From NCBI GenBank assembly GCA_013812005.1, contig JACCUE010000276.1:1-19598 (forward strand): a stretch of 19,598 bases of DNA, in the 5' to 3' direction. Below the pieces are notes generated by a model, which had not been told where the DNA came from, ran no database searches, and saw nothing but the letters and a program-made list of their open reading frames with translations. This DNA is from Thermoleophilaceae bacterium. Lineage in GTDB: Bacteria; Actinomycetota; Thermoleophilia; Solirubrobacterales; Thermoleophilaceae. Position 1 is the first letter of the stretch. Every line of letters begins with the position of its first letter. The translations under genes and the position numbers were made by a program. Below are positions 1 to 5,460 of the stretch, one piece after another.

Positions 1-115
1 TCGGTGGCATGAGCGAGGGGGATACACCTCTTCCCATTCCGAACAGAGCAGTTAAGCCCCTCTGCGCCGATGGTACTTGGCCTGAAAGGGCCTGGGAGAG
101 TAGGTCGCCGCCGGA
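1..115 (+). rRNA. rrf: 5S ribosomal RNA (5' end at or just before window start)
   Basis: The sequence carries the conserved 5S blocks: CCCATTCCGAACAGAGCAGTTAAGCCC in pieces around 35-60, GCGCCGATGGTACTTGG around 65-80, and GGGAGAGTAGGTCGCCGCC around 95-112. Bases 1-8 pair with 107-114 (with G-T pairs), forming terminal helix I, so the gene begins at or within one or two bases of the window start. Position and polarity imply that 16S and 23S genes lie just upstream, outside the window. Confidence 0.96.
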
Positions 116-129
116 TTCTTGATTGGCGA

Positions 130-157
130 ACGGGCCGCCCGAAAGTGGGCGGCCCGT
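130..157 (+). terminator. GC-rich hairpin ending the rRNA operon
   Basis: ACGGGCCGCCC (130-140) and GGGCGGCCCGT (147-157) form a perfect 11-bp stem with a 6-nt loop, GAAAGT. It begins 15 bases after the 5S 3' end. There is no T-run, which is common for terminators in high-GC actinobacteria. Its position argues against the longer ATG start at 119 for the next gene. Confidence 0.82.
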
Positions 158-181
158 GAGCCGTACGCCGCCACCTCCATC

Positions 182-565
182 GTGTCCACCCTCGCCATAG
201 TCATCCTCGTGCTTGCCGTTGTGCTGCTCCTCTTCTTGGTCGGTGGGCTGCTCGGTGCCCGGCGTCGCGACATCGAACACGCGCCGGTCTATCACCAGCA
301 CCTGCGGGAAGCCGACCACGCGCTCGAGCAGGCTCGTGCCACCGATCGGGGATGGGACCGCGAAGTGATGGAAGGGGTGGTGCGGGCCGCCCTCGCCACC
401 TCCCATCCAGGCAAGACCATCGACCGGCTGGACCTGGTTCTGGTGGACGACCGCCCCGGCGTGCACCAGGATCGCGCACGCTTCGAGGCGCAGACAGGGG
501 GGCGCTTGGTGCCAGTGGTGCTCTCGCGCAGTGAGGCGGGCTGGTCCGCGGACCAGGTCGGCTGA
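182..565 (+). CDS. small membrane-anchored protein of unknown function
   Basis: The product is about 127 aa from the GTG at 182. I do not recognise the family. Residues 2-24 are one strongly hydrophobic segment (rich in L, V, I), followed by GARRR, so the protein is probably anchored by its N-terminus with the rest in the cytoplasm. The soluble part holds a likely helical stretch (HQHLREADHALEQARA) and then an alternating hydrophobic/charged region ending in LVPVVLSRSE. An ATG at 119 would add 21 residues, but that start lies before the rRNA hairpin and would place it inside the coding sequence, so 182 is preferred. No clear ribosome binding site is visible. A 16-bp perfect palindrome lies at its 3' end (541-556). 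Confidence 0.62.
   Translation: MSTLAIVILVLAVVLLLFLVGGLLGARRRDIEHAPVYHQHLREADHALEQARATDRGWDREVMEGVVRAALATSHPGKTIDRLDLVLVDDRPGVHQDRARFEAQTGGRLVPVVLSRSEAGWSADQVG
541..556. repeat. 16-bp perfect palindrome
   Basis: CTGGTCCGCGGACCAG equals its own reverse complement. It falls in the last codons of the membrane-protein gene (182-565). The core GACCAG recurs twice in the following 80 bases. It may be a protein-binding site, or may arise by chance from GC-rich coding sequence. Confidence 0.55.
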
Positions 566-586
566 CGCAGGGGCCGGCCGGGCGGC

Positions 587-1198
587 ATGGGTCCCGACCA
601 GCGCAGGGACCCGTCGGCCGGCGTGGGCCCCGACCAGCACAGACCCCGCGCGCTGGATCTGGTCCCGGGCTTCGAGCCCGCAAACGAGCTGGAGCGAGGC
701 CTCACCCGCGATCCGGTTCTGCTCGAGGGCCTTGCCTGGGGAGAGCCCCGCCGAGGACACCCCGAGGGGGCGGTGGGCGCCCACGTGTCGGATCTGCTGA
801 ACACGATCGACGCCTGGGGTGAGACGGGCGAGCGGCGTTTGGAGCTGCGCTTCATCTCCCTGGTGCATGATGCGATGAAGGGGAAGGTCGAGTACCGGCT
901 TCCGCGCACCGGGGAGAATCACCACGCCATGCGAGCCCGCCGCTTCGCGGAGGCCTACGCCGATGACGAGCGGCTGCTGGCCACGATCGAGTTGCACGAC
1001 CGTCCGTACGCGATCTGGCGCAGATCTCGAAAGCGGACTCGGGACGCAAACGAGCGGCTGGCCGCCATGAGTGAGCGGATCCCCGATCTCGACCTCTTCC
1101 TGCGCTTCGTCGAGCTGGACGGCTCCACTGAGGGCAAGAACCCCGAGCCGGTGGAATGGGTCAGGAGCGAGCTGGCGGACCGCACCGGCGAGCGCTAG
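587..1198 (+). CDS. HD-domain-like protein, putative phosphohydrolase
   Basis: The product is 203 aa from the ATG at 587; a GTG at 623 gives 191 aa and may be the true start, because the first 20 codons lie in a repeat/hairpin. The order of conserved-looking residues matches the HD metal-phosphohydrolase pattern: H66 (GAHV), H94-D95 (LVHD), H112/H113 (ENHHAMRAR), H137 (ELHD) and D178 (VELDGS). The spacing H...HD...H...D is what supports a metal-binding HD fold. The substrate cannot be predicted; HD enzymes cleave phosphomonoesters, phosphodiesters or nucleotides. It follows the membrane protein by 21 bases and is probably cotranscribed with it unless the hairpin at 589-612 stops transcription. 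Confidence 0.62.
   Translation: MGPDQRRDPSAGVGPDQHRPRALDLVPGFEPANELERGLTRDPVLLEGLAWGEPRRGHPEGAVGAHVSDLLNTIDAWGETGERRLELRFISLVHDAMKGKVEYRLPRTGENHHAMRARRFAEAYADDERLLATIELHDRPYAIWRRSRKRTRDANERLAAMSERIPDLDLFLRFVELDGSTEGKNPEPVEWVRSELADRTGER
589..655 (+). repeat. imperfect 36-bp tandem repeat with internal hairpin
   Basis: The block GGGTCCCGACCAGCGCAGGG (589-608) recurs 36 bases later as GGGCCCCGACCAGCACAGAC (625-644). Within the first copy GGGTCCC (589-595) and GGGACCC (606-612) form a perfect 7-bp inverted repeat around a 10-base spacer. It sits between two genes, or at the very 5' end of the second, and could be an attenuator, an operator or a slippage product. Confidence 0.55.
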
Positions 1199-1593
1199 CC
1201 TCGGCGCCAGGCGGGTAATCGTCCGGCCTTCCCGGGCAATCGTCTCGCCTACGCCGTGCAAGTGGCGCCCGGCCTGTGGCCGCAGCCTGGCCAGAGCGGA
1301 GAGCCGGAGCGAGCGTTTGGGCCGCTTCGGACTCCCGCGAGGTGGCAGGCACGGCCGCGGCACCGAGAGTCATCGCCCGTCCAGCCTCGTCGAGGCCGTA
1401 CTCACCGAGCGTCGACAGCTCGACGAGGACGTCCAGCCGCCCGAGAACTGCCGGTGCCAAGCGCTGTTTGAGGCGCGGGAACATGTGTTCGGTAAGCTAG
1501 GGCGATCCGCGGACGGAAGGCCCGGATCCTGCAAGACACCTTGCACGTCCAAGCGAGCGGCGAGCCCTAGAAAGAGCTTGGCCTGGATCCAGG
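1199..1593. other. 395-bp stretch without a supported gene
   Basis: No frame here gives a convincing protein. A minus-strand frame (1484 down to about 1320) reads as ordinary-looking amphipathic sequence (FPRLKQRLAPAVLG, GEYGLDEAGRAM) before becoming Arg/Pro-rich and may be the remnant of a dead gene. I see no tRNA, strong terminator or repeat. It separates a plus-strand gene from the end of a minus-strand gene. Confidence 0.5.
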
Positions 1594-1594
1594 C
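1581..1594. repeat. 14-bp palindrome at the 3' end of the glycoside hydrolase gene
   Basis: GCCTGGATCCAGGC is a perfect palindrome; its last base overlaps the stop codon (TAG, 1596-1594 on the minus strand). As RNA it could form only a 5-bp stem with a GATC loop, so it would be a weak terminator at best. Confidence 0.5.
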
Positions 1595-3075
1595 TACTTG
1601 CGAACCGTGAGCACACCGGACGTGCCCGCGGGCTCGGTGTAGCGATAGCGGTACTTGCCCGGCTTGCGACCCGGCAGGCGGAAGCTGAAGTAGCCCAGCT
1701 CGTTTGTCAGCACTTGAGCCACCAGCCGGAACTTCGCCTTCGGGCGCCGGCGGTACTCCACGCGCACCGTGTGCGCCCCGCCAGGGCGCACGTGACCCCA
1801 GAAACGATCGCCGGTGATCACGAACGGATGCCGGAAGATCCGGAAGGCCGGCTTGACGCGGCGGTTGCGAAAGAGCAGGCCTGACTGGAACTCCGTGAAC
1901 CGGCCGGGGCCGGATCCGTTCAGCGCGCCGTCGGTCAGCCGGAACTGGTTGAGGCCCCGGATTCGCGGCGTGCGCCACGCGAGGTAGGCGGCCACCTGCA
2001 GGTAGCGCCTCTGCCTGGCCAGCGAAACGCCGGCGAACGGATCCGGCGGGTTGGTCTGGTAGCCGAACTCGGTGTAGAAGACGTCTAACCGCCGCCGGCC
2101 CGGTGTGCTCAGTGCGCCAACGCGGGTGAGCCGGTCCAGGGTCCGCAGTAGCCGGGCCCCGTCGTTGATCGCCGCGTCGTCGCGATTCTCCGAGCGGTGC
2201 CTGGGCGCGGACAGAAGCTGGTAAGGATGGTGACCTACGGCGTCGACCGGGACGGGCCGAAAGCCCTTGCAGCGCCCACGGCGCACGGCACGGTTGGCGC
2301 GGTCCCGGCAGGCCATCGCGCGCAGGAAACGCAGCGGTCGCTGGTGGGCTGTCGCCCCGCGCGGGTCGTCGGATCCCGTGGAGGCCAGCTCGCCCACGAG
2401 GGCAACCGAGTCGGGGTCCCCTTCCTTGATGCGCGGGTAGGCGGCCTGCACAAGCCCGCGGTAGAGGTGCGCGGAGATCGGCCGGCCACGACGGTCGGCC
2501 TGAGGCTGGAGCCAGGCGGCCCGGTTGGGCTCGTTGGATATGCCCCAGTGGTCGACAAACTCGGCGTAGCGCGTGACCAGCGCTGTCGTGAACGCCCCGA
2601 ACGCCGCCGGTCTGGGCTTCCAGACCGGGTTGTCGCGGGCGGGGTCGCGGCTGGCCCAGACCGGCCCGGGGGTTGAGATCGTGAGCATGACCTTGATCCC
2701 CTGCTTGCTCGCCCCGGCGATCACCCGGTCCAGGGGCCCGAACGCGTAGCGGGGGTCGGAGGAGTTTTCGCCGTCGAAGCCGCCCGGCTTCTTGCGCGAC
2801 AGGGCGTCGGGGGCGATCTGGTTCCAGAAGGCAGATACCCGCAGACGGTCGATGCCCATGGCGCTGAAGAGGGCCATCTCCTTGGCGATCTCCGACTCGG
2901 AGGCGTTGAGCAGCAGCTGGTCGTCCATGATCGACACCTCGGCGCCGCGGGGCGCGGCGGCCCGCGCCGCAGTCGCCAGAGCCGCCATCGTGAGAGCGAG
3001 CAGCACGCAGGCGGCCAGCGCCGGCACGAGAAGGCGCCGGGCGGCAAAGGGGAGAGGGGTAGACATTTGAGTCAT
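1594..3075 (-). CDS. secreted glycoside hydrolase-like protein (clan GH-A TIM barrel)
   Basis: The product is 493 aa, or 490 aa if translation starts at the second ATG (MSTPLP). Residues 1-40 are a signal peptide: basic RR, a hydrophobic stretch (LLVPALAACVLLALTMAALA) and an Ala-rich cleavage region (ARAAAP). A (beta/alpha)8-type catalytic domain spans about 45-400. WGISNEPN places the probable acid/base Glu at 182, and VFYTEFGYQ places the probable nucleophile Glu at 336, the strand-4/strand-7 arrangement of clan GH-A (families such as GH5, GH39 and related). RLRVSAFW near 78-84 also fits. Residues about 410-493 look like a beta-sandwich with a Lys/Arg-rich end (GRKPGKYRYRYTEP). The exported enzyme probably acts on a beta-linked polysaccharide or glycoside; the substrate cannot be told. 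No ribosome site is visible. Confidence 0.82.
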   Translation of the reverse strand: MTQMSTPLPFAARRLLVPALAACVLLALTMAALATAARAAAPRGAEVSIMDDQLLLNASESEIAKEMALFSAMGIDRLRVSAFWNQIAPDALSRKKPGGFDGENSSDPRYAFGPLDRVIAGASKQGIKVMLTISTPGPVWASRDPARDNPVWKPRPAAFGAFTTALVTRYAEFVDHWGISNEPNRAAWLQPQADRRGRPISAHLYRGLVQAAYPRIKEGDPDSVALVGELASTGSDDPRGATAHQRPLRFLRAMACRDRANRAVRRGRCKGFRPVPVDAVGHHPYQLLSAPRHRSENRDDAAINDGARLLRTLDRLTRVGALSTPGRRRLDVFYTEFGYQTNPPDPFAGVSLARQRRYLQVAAYLAWRTPRIRGLNQFRLTDGALNGSGPGRFTEFQSGLLFRNRRVKPAFRIFRHPFVITGDRFWGHVRPGGAHTVRVEYRRRPKAKFRLVAQVLTNELGYFSFRLPGRKPGKYRYRYTEPAGTSGVLTVRK

Positions 3076-3087
3076 GACGAGGGAGGT

Positions 3088-3117
3088 GGCCGGGTCGCAG
3101 CCCGGCCGCGCAGAGTA
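3088..3117 (-). promoter_or_regulatory. -10 box and leader hairpin of the glycoside hydrolase gene
   Basis: On the minus strand TACTCT (3117-3112) fits a TAnnnT -10 element, about 36 bases before the ATG. Just downstream GGCCGGG (3107-3101) and CCCGGCC (3094-3088) make a perfect 7-bp stem with a 6-nt loop, which would lie near the start of the transcript. The hairpin is visible; the promoter and any regulatory role are inference. Confidence 0.4.
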
Positions 3118-3208
3118 GAACCGAGGTCCGCGGCCAAAGTCGCGGCCCCTGGCCCGACGGGCGCCGAATGATGGCAGCCGGGCCCCTCGACCCCACCGTA
3201 GCGAGCGG

Positions 3209-3214
3209 TACGCT
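3209..3214 (+). promoter_or_regulatory. putative -10 box before the thioesterase remnant
   Basis: TACGCT lies 7 bases before the GTG at 3222, the spacing expected for a leaderless transcript. No convincing -35 is visible. If active, it could now drive the downstream DUF389 gene. Confidence 0.35.
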
Positions 3215-3221
3215 GGCGCCG

Positions 3222-3392
3222 GTGAGTTCGCCGTTTCGCCACCTGATGCGTGTCCGCTACTCCGAGTGCGATCTGCAGGGAGTGGTGTTCAACGCGCAGT
3301 ACCTGGCCTACTCCGACAGTGCGCCGCGGGCTCGCGCCTCGCCTCGCGGCGGAGGCCGCCAAGTGGTTCCTCCTGGAACGGTGGACCAGTAG
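3222..3392 (+). pseudogene. 5' remnant of a hot-dog (4HBT/YbgC-type) acyl-CoA thioesterase
   Basis: From the GTG at 3222 the frame reads SSPFRHLMRVRYSECDLQG and continues VVFNAQYLAYSD. This is the N-terminal signature of the 4-hydroxybenzoyl-CoA thioesterase family, including the Asp of ECD that is catalytic in that family and the GVVFNAxYLAY start of the long helix. After about 33 residues the similarity ends; the frame becomes Arg/Pro/Gly-rich and stops at 3390-3392, giving 56 codons where the family needs about 130. A different frame (about 3331-3390) reads LAPRLAAEAAKWFLLERWTS, which could be the old C-terminus brought close by an internal deletion, but this is speculative. The next gene starts at the base after the stop. 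Confidence 0.72.
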
Positions 3393-3402
3393 ATGGTCCA
3401 CC
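3380..3402 (+). promoter_or_regulatory. 9-bp perfect inverted repeat enclosing the DUF389 start codon
   Basis: GGTGGACCA (3380-3388) and TGGTCCACC (3394-3402) are exact reverse complements around the 5-base spacer GTAGA. The ATG at 3393-3395 begins in the spacer and runs into the right arm. In RNA the hairpin would hide the start codon; in DNA it would be a compact dyad of the kind bound by dimeric regulators. Confidence 0.6.
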
Positions 3403-4424
3403 TACGGATCGTGGCCCCGGCCGAGATAGCCGGAAAGGCGCTCGAGCTGCTGGAGGGATCCGGCTCGGTCTGCAACGTGATCCTGCTGGAGGGAGCGGCG
3501 CGTAAGCCCGAGGGTGACGTGATCCTGTGCGACGTCGCCCGCGAGGACGCGAGCGTGATCGTGGAGGACCTCGAGGAGCTGGACATCCCGGCACAGGGCT
3601 CGATCGCGCTCGAGTACATCGACACCCACATCTCCGATGCGGCGGACCGGGCCGAGAAGCACGCGCCGGGGCTCCCCTCCGACGCCGTGATCTGGGAGGA
3701 CGTGGAGCACCGCACCGAGGAGATGACCGAGCTGTCGCTCTTCTTCATCGCCTTCATGGTCCTGGCGATGCTGATCGCCGCGGTGGGCATTCTGCTCGAC
3801 CAGCCGATCCTGATCGTGGGCGCGATGGTGGTGGGGCCCGAGTTCGGGCCGCTGGCCGGACTCTGCGTGGCCATCGTCGAGAAAAGGGGCCCGCTGGTGC
3901 GCCGCTCGCTCGCGGCGCTGGGCGTCGGGTTCCCGGTGGGGGTGGCCGTGACGGTGGTCGTGAGCTTGGCGCTCGACGCTGCCGGCCTCGTGCCCGAGGA
4001 CTTCAAGACCGACGACCACCCGCTCACCGGCTTCATCTCCAACCCCGACTTCTTCTCTTTCCTCGTGGCGTATATCGCAGGAACGGCGGGGGTGCTGTCG
4101 CTCACCAGCGCCAAGTCCGGCGCACTCATCGGCGTGCTGATCTCGGTGACCACGATCCCCGCCGCCGCAAACGTGGGGCTCGCGGGAGCGCTCGGCGATT
4201 GGGGTGAGGCGTCGGGCGCGGGCGCGCAGCTGGGCCTCAACCTGGTGGCGATCGTGATAGCCGGCGTCGTGACCCTCTTTCTGCAGCGCCGCTGGTATGT
4301 GATGCGCCGCGTCCGTCACCTCGACGACCCTGCGCGCCGGGCCGCAGGGCTGCCGGTCGGGCGCAGCCGCCGCGGCGCTCCCGGCAAGCCGCCCGCCCGC
4401 TCGGAAGGGCGAGCCGAGCGATGA
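3393..4424 (+). CDS. DUF389 family multi-pass membrane protein
   Basis: The product is 343 aa. Residues 1-110 form a soluble alpha/beta domain beginning MVHLRIVAPAE, with the family's usual GDVILCDVARE at 41-51. About six membrane segments follow: near 114-134, 136-163, 172-197, 219-239, 241-268 and 278-298. The signature GAMVVGPEFGPL (143-154) corresponds to the conserved GAMxxxPxxGP block of DUF389. The C-terminus (300-343) is Arg-rich and cytoplasmic-looking. The biochemical function of the family is unknown; transport has been suggested from its topology. The start is chosen because MVHLRIV matches usual family N-termini, although the ATG lies inside an inverted repeat and follows the remnant's stop codon directly. 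Its stop overlaps the next gene's start (ATGA). Confidence 0.88.
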   Translation: MVHLRIVAPAEIAGKALELLEGSGSVCNVILLEGAARKPEGDVILCDVAREDASVIVEDLEELDIPAQGSIALEYIDTHISDAADRAEKHAPGLPSDAVIWEDVEHRTEEMTELSLFFIAFMVLAMLIAAVGILLDQPILIVGAMVVGPEFGPLAGLCVAIVEKRGPLVRRSLAALGVGFPVGVAVTVVVSLALDAAGLVPEDFKTDDHPLTGFISNPDFFSFLVAYIAGTAGVLSLTSAKSGALIGVLISVTTIPAAANVGLAGALGDWGEASGAGAQLGLNLVAIVIAGVVTLFLQRRWYVMRRVRHLDDPARRAAGLPVGRSRRGAPGKPPARSEGRAER

Positions 4425-4768
4425 CCACATCGGAGAGCTGTACCTGGTGTCAGGAGACAGTTGGTCGCGGCGAGGGCCACCGGGCCCGGGAGGAGCCGGG
4501 CGCTCGCAGCGCCGTCTTCTGTCGCCTCGAGCACGTGGTGCCGTGGGCGATGCAGGGCGCGCGCTGGGAGGAGGGCCACCCAGATACGGCACCTCCCGGC
4601 GAGCAGTCCTTGAAGAAGACATGCGCCCGCTGTGGCCAGGCGCTCGCCGACGAGCACGTGACCTTGGTGCGCCACCGCGGCGAGCACCGGATCCCCGACG
4701 CCTTCTGCTCGGTCGACCACCTGGCCGAGTGGGCCAATGCCGGCGGCCGATACGGTCGACCGGCGTGA
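4421..4768 (+). CDS. small protein with two copies of a CxxC...CxxxH metal-site motif
   Basis: The product is 115 aa and I do not recognise a named family. It contains an internal duplication. Copy 1 has C7xxC10, then C34xxxH38 (FCRLEHVVPWA). Copy 2 has C68xxC71, then C96xxxH100 (FCSVDHLAEWA). The gaps between the CxxC and CxxxH parts are 23 and 24 residues, so each half probably folds as a small zinc-binding (treble-clef or zinc-ribbon-like) unit with three Cys and one His. There are no membrane segments. ATGA overlap with the DUF389 gene implies translational coupling and a shared job, perhaps as a cytoplasmic partner. The gene ends only 3 bases from the stop of the convergent minus-strand gene. 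Confidence 0.75.
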   Translation: MTTSESCTWCQETVGRGEGHRAREEPGARSAVFCRLEHVVPWAMQGARWEEGHPDTAPPGEQSLKKTCARCGQALADEHVTLVRHRGEHRIPDAFCSVDHLAEWANAGGRYGRPA

Positions 4769-4771
4769 GCT

Positions 4772-5362
4772 CTAACCGGGCTTCGGGGCGACCTGATCGG
4801 CGCTCAGGCCCAGCTGCTCGGAACGCTCCTCCAGCGCCGCTATCACCGTGCGCAGGTGCTGGTCGAAGTCCTCGCCCAGCTCCTCGGCCCCGCGCCGGAC
4901 CTCCTCCCTGTTGACCGCCGCGGCGAAGGCCGCGGTCTTGAGCTTTTTCGTCACCGACTTGGGGGTCATGCCCTCGATTCCCGTGGGCCGCACGAGGGCG
5001 CAGGCGGCCACGAAGCCAGACAGCTCGTCGACCGCGTAGAGCGCCTTGGCAAGCTTGGTCTCACGGGGGACGCCAAGGAAGTCGGCGTGTCCCGCGACTG
5101 CGTCAATCAGCTCCGGCGGGTAGTCCAGCTCGCGAAACAGCTCGAGCGCTACGCGCGGGTGGCCGGTCTCCAGGTCGGGGTGCTTCTCGTAGTCGAGGTC
5201 GTGGAGGATGGCGGTGACCGCCCACAGCTCCTCGTCGGTTCCATAGCGCCGGGCGTAGGCCACCAACGCGGCCTCGACGCCGAGCACGTGCTTTCGCAGC
5301 GAGTCCGACTCGGTCCAGTCGCAGAACAGCCGCCAGGCCTCTTCGCGCGTGGGTGAGGGCAC
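4772..5362 (-). CDS. HD-domain (HDIG-like) metal-dependent hydrolase
   Basis: The product is 196 aa from the GTG at 5362. The HD motif set is complete: H25 (RKHVLGVE), H54-D55 (AILHDLDYEKHP), H68 (ETGHPR), H92 (AGHAD) and D112 (AVDELSGF). Bacterial HDIG-domain proteins of this size are usually annotated as predicted phosphohydrolases acting on nucleotides or phosphoesters; the substrate is unknown. A longer frame to 5455 adds 31 low-complexity residues that run across the promoter, so the GTG is preferred; it is also preceded by TACCCT with a 6-base spacer, suggesting a leaderless mRNA. The gene is divergent from murA and convergent with the zinc-motif gene. Confidence 0.85.
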   Translation of the reverse strand: MPSPTREEAWRLFCDWTESDSLRKHVLGVEAALVAYARRYGTDEELWAVTAILHDLDYEKHPDLETGHPRVALELFRELDYPPELIDAVAGHADFLGVPRETKLAKALYAVDELSGFVAACALVRPTGIEGMTPKSVTKKLKTAAFAAAVNREEVRRGAEELGEDFDQHLRTVIAALEERSEQLGLSADQVAPKPG

Positions 5363-5368
5363 GGGGGC

Positions 5369-5420
5369 AGGGTATCGCCACTTCGAAGCGAAATCTGGCT
5401 CGGATGGCCTTCGATACCCT
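5369..5420. promoter_or_regulatory. divergent promoters with identical CGATACCCT boxes
   Basis: CGATACCCT occurs on the plus strand at 5412-5420, facing murA, and on the minus strand at 5377-5369, facing the HD-domain gene. Both contain TACCCT, a TAnnnT -10 match. The minus copy is 6 bases from the GTG of the HD gene. The plus copy is about 40 bases from the murA ATG. A CTTCGAAG palindrome (5381-5388) lies between them. Promoter activity is inference from position and matching boxes. Confidence 0.5.
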
Positions 5421-5460
5421 TGATCGGCTGCTCGTCCCCCCGAACCGGGCGGCATCTCGC

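Noticed and set aside
119..181. Upstream ATG start for the first membrane protein
   Set aside because: It would place the rRNA operon terminator hairpin inside the coding region and puts 21 charged residues before the membrane segment.
1370..3196. 608-residue open frame on the minus strand overlapping the glycoside hydrolase
   Set aside because: It is Arg/Pro/Gly/Ala-rich with no domain and is the out-of-frame shadow of the hydrolase gene, whose frame has a signal peptide and both catalytic Glu motifs.
3402..4622. 406-residue His/Asp/Arg-rich minus-strand frame, at first sight a metal-binding protein
   Set aside because: It is antisense to DUF389; the His-rich composition comes from reverse reading of GTG/ATC-rich membrane codons, and the plus strand has six clear membrane segments.
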